A stretch of 64,000 bases of DNA from an uncultured Bacilli bacterium. GTDB lineage: Bacteria > Bacillota_I > Bacilli_A > RF39 > UBA660. Every line of letters starts with the position of its first letter. Positions within the stretch are counted from its first letter, which is position 1. A program made the position numbers and the translations under genes. The stretch spans positions 82,458 to 146,457 of the forward strand of contig CANQQV010000003.1 in assembly GCA_947626095.1 (NCBI GenBank), written 5' to 3'. The notes beneath the pieces are model-generated. The model ran no database searches. It was not told the origin of the DNA and was given only the letters and a program-made list of their open reading frames with translations. Below are positions 1 to 9,345 of this stretch, piece after piece.

Positions 1-12
1 TAACTAACTTAC

Positions 13-1035
13 TCATAATAAGCCCATTACTTTCATATCTTGTCTAACTTCTAAGAAGTTATAAAATAACTCATGATTATATAAGATTAAATACAAGCAA
101 GCTTTTTGCGATTTATTTAATAAAGGCAATAACTTAGCTTCTAAGCTCTTATTCTTTAATGCTTTAGTAATAATACTAAAGATATGCGTTGATTTCTTCG
201 CTACTGTTTTATATTTTCTTCCAGCAATTACATATTTAACACTTATACTTATAATTGATTCAAGCAAAGCAAATAAATTATATACTTGATAATTTAAATT
301 TTTTTCATAAACATCATTATAACGGTATAATATAACATCTAAAAAATCATTAAGATTCTTTTCTGAACATGTCGCTGTAATACTATTTTCTCTTTTTAAA
401 TAGTTATAACAAACCTTATTAACATAAACAATCTTCTTTATATATTTAGACATTTCATAAGTAAATAATACGTCTTCATAGCATATATTTTCTTTAAATA
501 AACAAGAATCAAATAATTCTCGACGATATAACTTCGTACAAACATAATTTTTAAAACTTTTACGTAGTAAAACTTCTTTTAAAATTGTTCTTTTATTATA
601 TACTTTTAATTTAGAATTATGTTCACTTTCTTTGATATCATCACTAGTTTCAATGACATATCCACTTTCTCTCGTCATAACTAAACTAGCACTAGCAACA
701 TCAGCTTTTTTAAGCAATATAGCATTTAATAATGTTTCACAATAATCCTCCGTTATCGTATCATCACTATCGATAAAAGCCAAAAATTCCCCTGTACTTA
801 CTCGAATTCCTTGATTCCTTGTTGCTGATAAACCTTTATTCTTTTCATGATATACCCTAATTCTTTGATCTTTTTTGGCATACTCATCACATATTTGTGG
901 CGATTCATCAGTTGAACCATCATCAATTAAGATAATTTCTAAATTTTTATACGTTTGTTTTAATATACTATCTATACATTTATTTAAATACTTACTAACA
1001 TTATAAACCGGAACAATAAGACTGATTTTATTCAT
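13..1035 (-). CDS. Family 2 glycosyltransferase
   Basis: Probably transfers a sugar from a nucleotide-sugar to a cell-surface glycan or lipid on the cytoplasmic face of the membrane. The first 110 residues are a GT-A fold typical of GT2: a SLIVPVYN start, the DDGST motif near residue 39, and FIDSDD near residue 88, which supplies the metal/nucleotide-binding aspartates. The remaining 200 or so residues form an alpha-helical tail without a confident membrane helix, as in capsule- and teichoic-acid-type GT2 enzymes. The stop is TGA, which shows that UGA is not read as Trp here. The gene starts at ATG with a GAAG-rich weak ribosome site. Substrate cannot be predicted. No other polysaccharide genes are adjacent inside the window, but the left edge cuts off the context. 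Confidence 0.9.
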   Translation of the reverse strand: MNKISLIVPVYNVSKYLNKCIDSILKQTYKNLEIILIDDGSTDESPQICDEYAKKDQRIRVYHEKNKGLSATRNQGIRVSTGEFLAFIDSDDTITEDYCETLLNAILLKKADVASASLVMTRESGYVIETSDDIKESEHNSKLKVYNKRTILKEVLLRKSFKNYVCTKLYRRELFDSCLFKENICYEDVLFTYEMSKYIKKIVYVNKVCYNYLKRENSITATCSEKNLNDFLDVILYRYNDVYEKNLNYQVYNLFALLESIISISVKYVIAGRKYKTVAKKSTHIFSIITKALKNKSLEAKLLPLLNKSQKACLYLILYNHELFYNFLEVRQDMKVMGLL

Positions 1036-1106
1036 ATATTTTCTTCACCATTTTTATCATCCTACAGCGAAAATCTCGCTGCTGGCCTAATAATATCACA
1101 ATCATT

Positions 1107-1958
1107 TTAAAAAAGCAAATTAAGAAATAATTCCAAAATAATCCCTGTTAACGCCCCAATTAAATACAAAGTAACAACAATAAAAATATTCTCTTTTAGC
1201 GACTTATTTCCTTTAAATAAAACGATTAAAGCAATTCCACTACCAGTGAGTAAACCAGCTAAAGTACTAGCAAAACTTATCGTCTTACTTAAATATAATT
1301 CTGTAATCATAATACTAGATCCACAGTTAGGTATTAAACCTATCAAACTAGTTATTAAAGGTCCTATTAAACTATTTTTATGTAATAATTTAGCTAAATA
1401 CTGTTCCCCAACATAATGAAATAATATATTAATAATAAAAGTAATAATTAGAATATATATAATCGTTTTCCCCGTATGAATAAGACTAGATTTAATTAAA
1501 CTATCACTTTCTTCACATCCACAATGCTCATCCTGACATATATCATATACTTTTTCTTCTTTTCTTTTCTTACGAAAAATAAAATCAATTATATAACCAC
1601 AAATAACCCCAATAATAAACTTACAACCTAATAAAGCTAAAATAACCTTAAAATCAACTCTATTAGATAACATTATTGGTAACATTTCATCACTCGTTGA
1701 TAAATATATCGCTATTAAAGTTCCTAAAGATACAATTCTTGTAATATATAAATTAGTCGCTATTACCGAAAAACCACATTGTGGTATTAAACCTAATAAA
1801 CTACCAAATAAAGGTGAATACTTACCACTTTTCTTGATAATATTTTCACTTTTTGTACTAAGTTTATGTTCTACATACTCAATAATTAAAAAGGCCACAA
1901 ATAAGAAAGGTACTAACTTAATAGTATCTAAAAGAGTATCAATTATAATATCTTTCAT
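1107..1958 (-). CDS. Putative manganese/arsenic-type exporter (ArsP_2/DUF2899 family)
   Basis: A polytopic membrane protein of about eight helices built as a tandem repeat. The first half carries GLIPQCGFSV near residue 56 and the second GLIPNCGSSI near residue 206; these matched proline/cysteine re-entrant motifs are the hallmark of the family annotated as putative manganese transporter or ArsP-like permease. The cytoplasmic loop between the halves (residues 128-150) is basic and then Cys/His/acid-rich (DEHCGCEE), which could sense or funnel metal. Export of a divalent metal or metalloid is family inference. A clean sigma-A-like promoter lies upstream. I saw no yybP-ykoY riboswitch in the 113-base leader region, although manganese exporters often have one. 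Confidence 0.75.
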   Translation of the reverse strand: MKDIIIDTLLDTIKLVPFLFVAFLIIEYVEHKLSTKSENIIKKSGKYSPLFGSLLGLIPQCGFSVIATNLYITRIVSLGTLIAIYLSTSDEMLPIMLSNRVDFKVILALLGCKFIIGVICGYIIDFIFRKKRKEEKVYDICQDEHCGCEESDSLIKSSLIHTGKTIIYILIITFIINILFHYVGEQYLAKLLHKNSLIGPLITSLIGLIPNCGSSIMITELYLSKTISFASTLAGLLTGSGIALIVLFKGNKSLKENIFIVVTLYLIGALTGIILELFLNLLF

Positions 1959-1982
1959 TCGCCCACCTCTTTTTTCCTTTTA

Positions 1983-2011
1983 ATTTTATATTAGAACTTA
2001 TCTTTCGTCAA
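1983..2011 (-). promoter_or_regulatory. Predicted sigma-A promoter of the metal exporter
   Basis: On the minus strand TTGACG (2006-2011) and TAAAAT (1983-1988) are separated by 17 bases. An AGAGGTGG ribosome site follows just before the ATG at 1958. Based on consensus matching only. Confidence 0.5.
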
Positions 2012-2052
2012 TAAATAACTAATATCAGTATATCATACTACTATTATCTATG

Positions 2053-2080
2053 AAAAAAGAAATAACTCCTGTTATTTCTT
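2053..2080 (-). terminator. Intrinsic terminator of the CmpB-like gene
   Basis: A perfect 10-bp stem (AAGAAATAAC / GTTATTTCTT) with a 4-base loop is followed on the minus strand by a run of T. The 3' end of the coding region lies within the hairpin. Confidence 0.8.
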
Positions 2081-2710
2081 ATTCCATCTCTCATTAAACA
2101 TATTATTTAAATATTCTACCCCAAAGTACTTATCTAATACTTCTTCAAACTTATTACTAGGTGGAATATTTTGTTCATACTTTTTACCACGATCAACCGC
2201 CGCCAATGTTAATACCGCATCACACAGTAAAAAGATTATCATATATTTCATTAATCTAACGCTGTTATTTTTATCTAACTTATCAATTAATTTTTTTATT
2301 CTTGGATATAATAGTTTAATCCATACAATACCTAAAATACCCCAAAAAATTGAATATGTTAAGCAAATACGACCATTAATATTAAAAGGTTTACGCTTAT
2401 AATTCCAAGCCACAAACCCAAACATTAATTCCATAACATAACTCATAATGTATTCTAAGATTGAACCAGTTGCAAAAGATACACAGAATATTTCAAAATT
2501 GCCCTTATTTTTTAAACGATATAACATAATCGTTAATACAACTGCTCCAATACCATAAACAAGGTTAAATGGACCAATTACTAAGGCTGTATGATTAATT
2601 AACACACCCTTTTTGATTAAAGTCCAAATACCTTCTATAATCCAACCAAAGATGCAACCAAATAAGAATGTATAAAACATATCATGAAATGAAATCTTTT
2701 CTGTTTTCAT
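2072..2710 (-). CDS. Putative ABC-transporter-permease-like membrane protein (CmpB, PF06541)
   Basis: An integral membrane protein of about five helices belonging to the family named ABC_trans_CmpB, found widely in Firmicutes but without a proven transport role. Visible family features are the N-terminal FLFGCIFGWIIEG helix, the GPFNLVYGIGAV segment around residue 50, a WNY motif near residue 103 and the NINGRICL stretch. No ATPase partner is encoded nearby. I prefer the ATG at 2710 (MKTEKIS), preceded by GGGGAATAGG at good spacing, over the ATG at 2725, which has a poorer site and would add five residues untypical for the family. Confidence 0.75.
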   Translation of the reverse strand: MKTEKISFHDMFYTFLFGCIFGWIIEGIWTLIKKGVLINHTALVIGPFNLVYGIGAVVLTIMLYRLKNKGNFEIFCVSFATGSILEYIMSYVMELMFGFVAWNYKRKPFNINGRICLTYSIFWGILGIVWIKLLYPRIKKLIDKLDKNNSVRLMKYMIIFLLCDAVLTLAAVDRGKKYEQNIPPSNKFEEVLDKYFGVEYLNNMFNERWNKK

Positions 2711-2764
2711 ACCTATTCCCCACATTGCCTAGATTATATCACTTAACCTATTCTCATGCAATTT

Positions 2765-5700
2765 TTAGTCCTTATTCAAAACTTTTTTTCTTGCTGCAAT
2801 ACTTTTTTTTAAATAATCAAGATAATAATTACATTTATACTCATTGCTTAGTAAATCATACTTATGATACTCAGCACTAAATATTTCTTCAATTTCATTT
2901 AATTCATAAATCGAATTAGTTTCATTAAGACGATTAATAACAACACTTAATAACAAGTATATATCATATCTTAACGCTTCTTCTTTATTCACCTTACGAT
3001 AAGCTGTATAATTATTTTCTAACTTCGTTAAGACTTTTTTAAGTAGATATGGTTCATACGTCATTTCATATTCTTTTAATAACTTATTAACACTTAATAA
3101 CTCTTTTTTAGCTACTTTCTCTAAATCAATACTAATAATTGGTAAACCTTCTGGATGTCTCTTACTTCTAAACTCTAAACTTATATTAACTATTTGATTT
3201 AAATACATCTTATCATTTAAACGATTAGCTTTAACTAAGATATAATCTGGTTCTATATTAGGTATATTATCATCGTTATAATTAGGTCGTACTCCATATT
3301 TATTTAAATACAAAGTATTATTATAATCCCTAGTTTGATCAATTAAATTACTAACTGATGAATAATAATCTTTACTATTATCATCTATTTTATCTAAATA
3401 ATAATTAGATACTTTAATAAGTCCTTCAGCTAATAAACCATTATAACCAAATAAGAAATCCTTATCAAATACTAAATTATCTTTAGTTATTAAACTACAA
3501 GGTACTCCCTTTTCTCCTTCGTTTAATAACTTATGATAACTTTTAAAATAACTCTTGGTCTTTAAATAAGACTCTTCTAAATCTAAATTACATACTAAGT
3601 ATAAGAAATCTTCTTTACTCTTATATATCGTTATCTCTTTATTATAGAAATTAATTGTTGATGCTTTTAAATTATTATTTTTACTACGTAACTCATAATT
3701 ATATATCTGACCATACATCTTCTTTAGTTTATACTCTAAGCGATAACTTTCATCCATTGCTATAACTTTATAATCTCTATCTAATTCTTTTAATGATTCA
3801 TTATCGGTATTAAGTATTTTATTTAAATTCGTTACGAACATATATTCTTCGTTATAGACATTAATATCTACAGAACTAACATCATACATTTTAACCATTA
3901 AACGTGCTTCTTCTAAAGTCAATTTAAAATGTTTTTGGATAAAATAATCTTTAATATTATCTTCCGTCTTAATAAGATTAGTCAATTTATTCTCTGTTTC
4001 TTTCTCATAGTTAACTATCTCTTCATAGGTATGAGGTGCTTTTAAAACAATTGGTCTTAATAAAACTTCTTCATTCCTATAAAACCTAGGTATTAAATAT
4101 AATAAATAATTTATTAAACTGTTTAATTCTTTTTTAGGTATTCGCTGATAATTAACACCATCTAATAATTTCGGCAAATTACCAAATCTTTTACGATTCT
4201 TACTATTAGTTACCATAACTAATATATCTAATACTCTATCTAACGTTTCATCTCTATTTAATTCTTCTAAAGCATAATACAAAGTATTAATTAACATACT
4301 TGGATTTTGATAGTATTTACCAATTACAACTATCTTTTCTTCTAAAGCAGGATACTTAGTAATATAACTTAAAATACTTAGTTTTAAATCAACAATATAA
4401 TCTTCAAAGATTCTAAAATCTATTGTATTAAGTAAATAAGCATTATTATTTAATAACTTTTTATAAATATTATAGTATTTACTAGATAAAACTTTTTCGA
4501 CTAATTCTTTAGTACAAAATTCCTTTTTACCATCATAATCTAATTCTCTAATAATGTTAGTCAATAACTCTTTATCAAAATAATTATATTCTTTATTAAA
4601 ATACTTAATTAGATCTTCGCGATCTTTAATTACATCACTTATAATATGATAATCTTCTTTCGCATATTTAAATAAAATATCTATTACTTTAAAGTTACTT
4701 AATACTTGACTATTAAAACTAATATCTGTTTTAAGTAATAATTCTTTTATAACTGGTGCTTTTAACTTCGTTATTTCATTAATATTATTTAAATAATAAC
4801 TAATAGCATATTCATCTAAATGATATGACTTTTCATTGACTAATTCATTTCTAAGTTCATTACTATCATAAAAATACTTACGTTTACTTAGAGGCATATC
4901 TTTTAATAACATATTAAGTAATTTAGAGTCTTTAAACTCTTCAACATTCGCCATTAATAATAAACGATCATCCATTGTAAATTTACCAGCTTTAAATAAA
5001 TTATCTAACATACTATAATCTTTACTCTTTAAACTATTAACTATTCTTGTACATAATTCTTTATTTTTAATAATATCTTTCTTATAACTACTATCTATAC
5101 GACACAACTCGGTTAAATCTTTAATATTAAATCTATTTAATTGTTCAGTCTTTAAATCAAGACGTTCTTCATAATTTAAAGCTTTAATAAACTTAACATC
5201 ATCAATAATTTCTAAATTTCTTAACAAAGCCCCGTAATAATTCTTATTACTATCCGCAATAACTTGTAATTTATCTAAAGGTAAATCCTTAATAATATCA
5301 AAGTAAGGATCTACAAATAAATTTTGTTCTTTAACTAATATTTTTTTTAGATAACAATATGGTAAACTTCTTAATATATAAATGTTCTTACTATTAATAA
5401 CTATTTGTTCAACATTATCTAACTGTAATAAATCTTTTTGTAATAACTTATCTGTATTCTTAACTAGATGTAATATAATATTATCTTTTGAATAACTAGC
5501 TAAAATACTATCTAATTTTTTCTTGGATAAATATTTAAATAATGGACAATCAACAGCATAATTATTATCTAACTTAGTTAAATAAATTTTTAAAAACTCT
5601 TCATTATTAGCTAATTCTTCTACTTTCTCATAACTAGCTATAAAATCATTAATCGCTTTTAAATTATATAATTTTAAAATACTTAAATTATTCTTAATTT

Positions 5701-6193
5701 GTTCTTTAGTATCTTCCTTTAAAGTATTAAAACTAAGACCTTTTTTAATTAATAAATTATCTATATCTATATCTTTTCTTAAAAAAGCCACTTCATCAGC
5801 TGTTAAATCATTAATTATCTCTTCTAAAGTAAGTATTTCATCCCCTTTTAAAATACTCTTTCTTATTTTTTTAGAATAAGTAAGTAAAGCTAAACGAGGT
5901 TTAGGGAAATTCGAAGTTAATGATAGAAGCATTGAACCATCTATGTTTGTTGCATCTAAAAGTTTAATAAATTCTTTATCATTATAAACTGTTTTTAAAT
6001 AATCAAAAACCATGAATTTATTAGCTACATACAAATATGGATATAACATTGAAACATTATCTAAATTAAATCTAAAACTTTTATCTAAAAGATGCAGATT
6101 TATTTTCGTTAATATTTTCTTAGCTTTCTCCTCATTATTCTTATTACTTTCTAATTCTTTAAATAACTTTTTCATAGACTCTTGTTCTTGCAT
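2765..6193 (-). CDS. Large (1142 aa) protein of unknown function
   Basis: I do not recognise this gene. It encodes a long, soluble-looking protein rich in Leu, Lys, Asn and Asp, with no signal peptide or membrane helix. The first 700 residues are a monotonous series of short amphipathic helices reminiscent of a helical-repeat solenoid. The C-terminal part (about residues 790-1060) is more varied: conserved-looking patches include YRLEYKLKKMYGQIYNYE, a LLAEGLIKVSNYYL stretch, and IEPDYILVKAN followed by ISIDLEKV, suggesting a globular domain at the end. It starts at ATG with GGGAGTTGG upstream. It resembles in style, not clearly in sequence, the other large unknown proteins at 31.3-36.6 kb and 42-43.9 kb. 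A scaffold or nucleic-acid/phosphotransfer role would be guesswork. Confidence 0.75.
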   Translation of the reverse strand: MQEQESMKKLFKELESNKNNEEKAKKILTKINLHLLDKSFRFNLDNVSMLYPYLYVANKFMVFDYLKTVYNDKEFIKLLDATNIDGSMLLSLTSNFPKPRLALLTYSKKIRKSILKGDEILTLEEIINDLTADEVAFLRKDIDIDNLLIKKGLSFNTLKEDTKEQIKNNLSILKLYNLKAINDFIASYEKVEELANNEEFLKIYLTKLDNNYAVDCPLFKYLSKKKLDSILASYSKDNIILHLVKNTDKLLQKDLLQLDNVEQIVINSKNIYILRSLPYCYLKKILVKEQNLFVDPYFDIIKDLPLDKLQVIADSNKNYYGALLRNLEIIDDVKFIKALNYEERLDLKTEQLNRFNIKDLTELCRIDSSYKKDIIKNKELCTRIVNSLKSKDYSMLDNLFKAGKFTMDDRLLLMANVEEFKDSKLLNMLLKDMPLSKRKYFYDSNELRNELVNEKSYHLDEYAISYYLNNINEITKLKAPVIKELLLKTDISFNSQVLSNFKVIDILFKYAKEDYHIISDVIKDREDLIKYFNKEYNYFDKELLTNIIRELDYDGKKEFCTKELVEKVLSSKYYNIYKKLLNNNAYLLNTIDFRIFEDYIVDLKLSILSYITKYPALEEKIVVIGKYYQNPSMLINTLYYALEELNRDETLDRVLDILVMVTNSKNRKRFGNLPKLLDGVNYQRIPKKELNSLINYLLYLIPRFYRNEEVLLRPIVLKAPHTYEEIVNYEKETENKLTNLIKTEDNIKDYFIQKHFKLTLEEARLMVKMYDVSSVDINVYNEEYMFVTNLNKILNTDNESLKELDRDYKVIAMDESYRLEYKLKKMYGQIYNYELRSKNNNLKASTINFYNKEITIYKSKEDFLYLVCNLDLEESYLKTKSYFKSYHKLLNEGEKGVPCSLITKDNLVFDKDFLFGYNGLLAEGLIKVSNYYLDKIDDNSKDYYSSVSNLIDQTRDYNNTLYLNKYGVRPNYNDDNIPNIEPDYILVKANRLNDKMYLNQIVNISLEFRSKRHPEGLPIISIDLEKVAKKELLSVNKLLKEYEMTYEPYLLKKVLTKLENNYTAYRKVNKEEALRYDIYLLLSVVINRLNETNSIYELNEIEEIFSAEYHKYDLLSNEYKCNYYLDYLKKSIAARKKVLNKD

Positions 6194-6239
6194 AATGCCA
6201 ACTCCCTATTCTCTATTTATTATAGCAAATATCCCTATT

Positions 6240-6265
6240 AAAAAAAAGGAATTTTTATTTCCTTT
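6240..6265 (-). terminator. Intrinsic terminator of the MYG1-family gene
   Basis: AAAGGAA / TTCCTTT stem overlapping the 3' end of the coding region, followed on the minus strand by eight T. Confidence 0.7.
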
Positions 6266-7175
6266 CTTCATTATTATTAATTGCATTTTGCGCTAGCAAT
6301 ATTGCATCATCTAATGTATTAGTACAAGCTAAAAAACCACTTGCATGCACAAAACGAGCACTTTTTATCTGTGATATTTGTGCTAACTCTTCATCATGTA
6401 ATCCATAAAACCTTGTATCAAAATGACAAACTAATTCTTTTGATTTTTCATTAATCGTCATTGGCTTTATACTATAACCTCCTCGATTAGAAGGAAATAT
6501 TACTACTTTTATTTCTTTAGCTTTTGGCTTTACTGAATTAAAAATGGCTTCTTGATATGGCATATATTCATCTAATATTAAAATATTACCTTCTACTTGA
6601 TCAATTAGCTCATTAACCTTTTTACTCGCTTTTATTTTAGCTAATTCTTTTCTAATAAGACGATCAAATATATCTAAAGCACAAGCTACTGCTTTTAAGA
6701 AATTTTCGTCATTATCAACATCTTCATCCCAAGCTTTATTATATAAATCAATTATTGCATCTAAGTCTAATAAACTATATGGTGCATTAACTTGAGGAAA
6801 TAAACCATTATCAATCCCATCAATCTGTTTAACTAACTTTTCATCAATCGCTTGCCATAGTATTTCATAATCCTCTGTTATAGTCTTTAAATATTCTCTA
6901 CCATAAGTTTCCCATAGTAAACCAAAAGAACAATATTTTATTTTTTCATCACGCCACTTTGCATCTGGACCATGATGATCAAAGCTTCCAAACCCAATAT
7001 CATATACAATACTATCTTTATTAATATCATCAGGAACATAATTAACTCGACATACTACCGGATTTGAAACAATCTTAGTTAAAAAAGCCGTACTAAAGAC
7101 ATCATCGGGATGAAAAGTTGAAGCATGTGTAATTAAATTAGCTTCTTTTATATCTTTCGTTATTTTAAGATTCAT
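6255..7175 (-). CDS. MYG1/UPF0160 family metal-dependent hydrolase
   Basis: Member of the MYG1 family, a DHH-like phosphoesterase group; the eukaryotic member is a 3'-5' RNA exonuclease, but the bacterial substrate is not established. Metal-binding motifs are visible: THASTFHPDDVF around residues 16-27 (H22, D24, D25) and DIGFGSFDHHG around 59-69 (D66, H67, H68), which matches the family's first two motifs. The length of 306 residues is usual. Its ATG overlaps the stop of the upstream membrane gene by four bases, so the two are translationally coupled, and a GAAAGG site lies inside the upstream gene. Confidence 0.85.
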   Translation of the reverse strand: MNLKITKDIKEANLITHASTFHPDDVFSTAFLTKIVSNPVVCRVNYVPDDINKDSIVYDIGFGSFDHHGPDAKWRDEKIKYCSFGLLWETYGREYLKTITEDYEILWQAIDEKLVKQIDGIDNGLFPQVNAPYSLLDLDAIIDLYNKAWDEDVDNDENFLKAVACALDIFDRLIRKELAKIKASKKVNELIDQVEGNILILDEYMPYQEAIFNSVKPKAKEIKVVIFPSNRGGYSIKPMTINEKSKELVCHFDTRFYGLHDEELAQISQIKSARFVHASGFLACTNTLDDAILLAQNAINNNEERK

Positions 7176-8383
7176 TTTTTGACCTTCTTTCTCGTTGTTG
7201 TAAAACGTGCAAATTTAGTTAATTCAAAAATAACAATTGGCACCAAACTAACTAATACTGAACTAAAATAATTTTTTAAACCAATATTTCTAGTTGTAAA
7301 ATAAGTAAAATAATTTATTCCGATTGTTATTGCAATACTTATTACAACATATAAATCTATTCTTATATTTTTTAAAGACTTAAAAATATTATATAAAATA
7401 TTATGTTCACTAAATAAAGAATAAGTCATCAAAATATTAATATATATATAAACAATAAAATAAATAGTATTAGCCAAATTAATTGAGCCACCTTGTGCTA
7501 AAACAAACATATATGGAATTGCTAAAGCAAATACTATACAAAATGATTCCATAACATTAATAAATAATTCTTGACTACCCATAAAAACATATAGTGGTTT
7601 AGGTTTTCTCACGCCTATATCAGTATCATAAGGCATCTTTTTATATACAACTTCACTCACTACAATAGTAAATAATTTAAGCACTAAAATAAGTAATAAA
7701 TTATTAATTGTTGGAAAACCAGCAATTAGAAAAGCAAAATAACAAATTAATAATGGTAAATAAGTATTAATAATATATTTTATCGTTCTAATATAATTAT
7801 CAGCTACTCCCCTAGCTTCATATATTTTATGATAAGCTTCATCTAATGAAGCAAATTCATAGTAAGTTGTTAATTTATTCATTTTATTTAATAAATCTAA
7901 ATTATCCGTTTTAATTATTATATTTTTTCTTAAATAACTATTATTTACTTCATCTTCGTTAATAACTTTTAACTTCGTTTTTATCTTTTTATTAATTAAA
8001 ACAATAACATTAATACCCGCTCTATTAAACTTTTTTATTAAATCAGCATTATAAATATTTGTTACAATTGTCTTCGTATGATTTATCTTTTCTTCATCTT
8101 TGAAACTAACTAAGTATAACGTATTAATTGATAAAGGCATTGTAATAAAAGCTATTGCTAACGCATTTATAATAACATTTAATGTTGATTTATCACTTTT
8201 AGCTTCAATAAATAAAGCAATAACAAAAACCAAAAAGGAAACAACATATAAAATGATATTTAATTTACGGGCTTTATTATATAATTCTTTTTTATAAACA
8301 TCACGATATTTCTTACTTTGATATATCTTATAAACAATTATTACTATTAACACCATAATAGATAATAAAATCTTCATTTTCAT
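7172..8383 (-). CDS. P-type ATPase relic: transmembrane core without catalytic domains
   Basis: A 403-residue membrane protein whose order of segments follows a cation P-type ATPase but lacks the catalytic parts. Residues 40-95 resemble M3-M4, with ALAIAFITMP at the place of the usual PEGLP helix. Residues 114-130 (DLIKKFNRAGINVIVLI) resemble the P-domain strand that normally ends in TGD. Residues 180-203 (ending EARGVADNYIRTIKY) match the hinge before M5, and the rest matches M5-M10 with NTIYFIVYIYINIL and a terminal ELTKFARF. There is no DKTGT, no GDGxNDxP and no actuator TGES. Start chosen at ATG 8383 with GAGGTGG upstream. It is coupled to the MYG1-family gene. It cannot pump by ATP hydrolysis; a regulatory or channel-like role is speculation. 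Confidence 0.7.
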   Translation of the reverse strand: MKMKILLSIMVLIVIIVYKIYQSKKYRDVYKKELYNKARKLNIILYVVSFLVFVIALFIEAKSDKSTLNVIINALAIAFITMPLSINTLYLVSFKDEEKINHTKTIVTNIYNADLIKKFNRAGINVIVLINKKIKTKLKVINEDEVNNSYLRKNIIIKTDNLDLLNKMNKLTTYYEFASLDEAYHKIYEARGVADNYIRTIKYIINTYLPLLICYFAFLIAGFPTINNLLLILVLKLFTIVVSEVVYKKMPYDTDIGVRKPKPLYVFMGSQELFINVMESFCIVFALAIPYMFVLAQGGSINLANTIYFIVYIYINILMTYSLFSEHNILYNIFKSLKNIRIDLYVVISIAITIGINYFTYFTTRNIGLKNYFSSVLVSLVPIVIFELTKFARFTTTRKKVKK

Positions 8384-8408
8384 ATCTACCACCACCTCAA
8401 TTATATCA

Positions 8409-8442
8409 CAAAAAAATCACTAATATTACGAATGTAGTGATT
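8409..8442 (-). terminator. Intrinsic terminator of the CDP-alcohol phosphotransferase gene
   Basis: AATCACTA / TAGTGATT stem with a 12-base loop and a T-run on the minus strand. Confidence 0.75.
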
Positions 8443-8445
8443 CTT

Positions 8446-9294
8446 TTATTTATATAATAATTTCTTTAAACCATCATCTTTATGTTCTAAATAAAATTCT
8501 GTATCAAATAAATCATGTACTATTTCTTCACGTGATTTTAATTCTTTTTTTGCCTCTGCTATTTTTTCTTTTTCTTTTAACAACTTCTTTTTTTGTAAGT
8601 GAAGCTCCGCCATCTTTAACTCATCTTCCGTCAGAGTTAAAGTCTCAGTTTCTTCCCTTTTCTTATCTTGCATTAAAGCCTTTTTCTGATAATCATAAGT
8701 AACATATAAACTTCCAGCAATAGCTGGTATAGCTAAAATCGTTGAAACTAAATTAGGATTTAAACTTAACAAGGTATTAAAAGAAGAAACATTAATATAA
8801 CTTAATAAATTTTTTAAAGTTGGTGCTGAATAAGCAAAAAAACTACCTACTATTGAGGCGGCTAATAAAACTGTTTTAGCTTTACCAGCCATACTTGATT
8901 GTGAGTTATTGCCTCTTTCCACACTACTATAATTAACAAAAAGAATTCCTAACTCTAAACCAATTATTATTAAAAATATAGGATTTAAAGTCGATAAAAT
9001 TAATAAACAGACAATTCCAAATGCTTTATCAGACAAAGCATCAAGAATACTTCCAAAAAAGCTTTGAACATGAAGTTTTCTGGCTAAAAAGCCATCAATA
9101 AAATCTGTTGAAAAAAAGCCTATCGCCGCTAACGCAGTCGCTAAAGCACCATGAACTGCATAAACAGGTATTATTGCTATAGTACCTAAAGAACGTATAA
9201 AAGTAATAAGATTAACCAAAACTTTATTACGTATATGTTTATGTTGTTCTTGTTTATCTTTTTCTACTTTAATAAACTTGTCTTCCTTTTTCAT
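8446..9294 (-). CDS. CDP-alcohol phosphatidyltransferase family protein (PgsA-like)
   Basis: Makes a phospholipid by transferring a phosphatidyl group from CDP-diacylglycerol to an alcohol at the membrane; phosphatidylglycerophosphate synthase is the likeliest reaction. The full signature D-x2-D-G-x2-A-R-x8-G-x3-D-x3-D is present (D64, D67, G68, A71, R72, G81, D85, D89). It differs from ordinary PgsA of about 190 residues by a charged 25-residue N-terminal extension and a strongly charged C-terminal extension (about residues 203-282, with EDELKMAELHLQKKKLLKEK) that should form a cytoplasmic coiled coil. The extension suggests a protein partner or a variant head-group enzyme. It sits downstream of the dnaB-dnaI-fmt run. 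Confidence 0.85.
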   Translation of the reverse strand: MKKEDKFIKVEKDKQEQHKHIRNKVLVNLITFIRSLGTIAIIPVYAVHGALATALAAIGFFSTDFIDGFLARKLHVQSFFGSILDALSDKAFGIVCLLILSTLNPIFLIIIGLELGILFVNYSSVERGNNSQSSMAGKAKTVLLAASIVGSFFAYSAPTLKNLLSYINVSSFNTLLSLNPNLVSTILAIPAIAGSLYVTYDYQKKALMQDKKREETETLTLTEDELKMAELHLQKKKLLKEKEKIAEAKKELKSREEIVHDLFDTEFYLEHKDDGLKKLLYK

Positions 9295-9345
9295 CCTGCT
9301 AAAACTCCCATCGATTTCCTATAATAGCAATGGCTATATAAAATG

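Noticed and set aside
1065-1081. CAGCGA/TCGCTG hairpin after the metal-exporter gene
   Set aside because: No T-run on either strand, so I do not call it a terminator; could be a chance palindrome.
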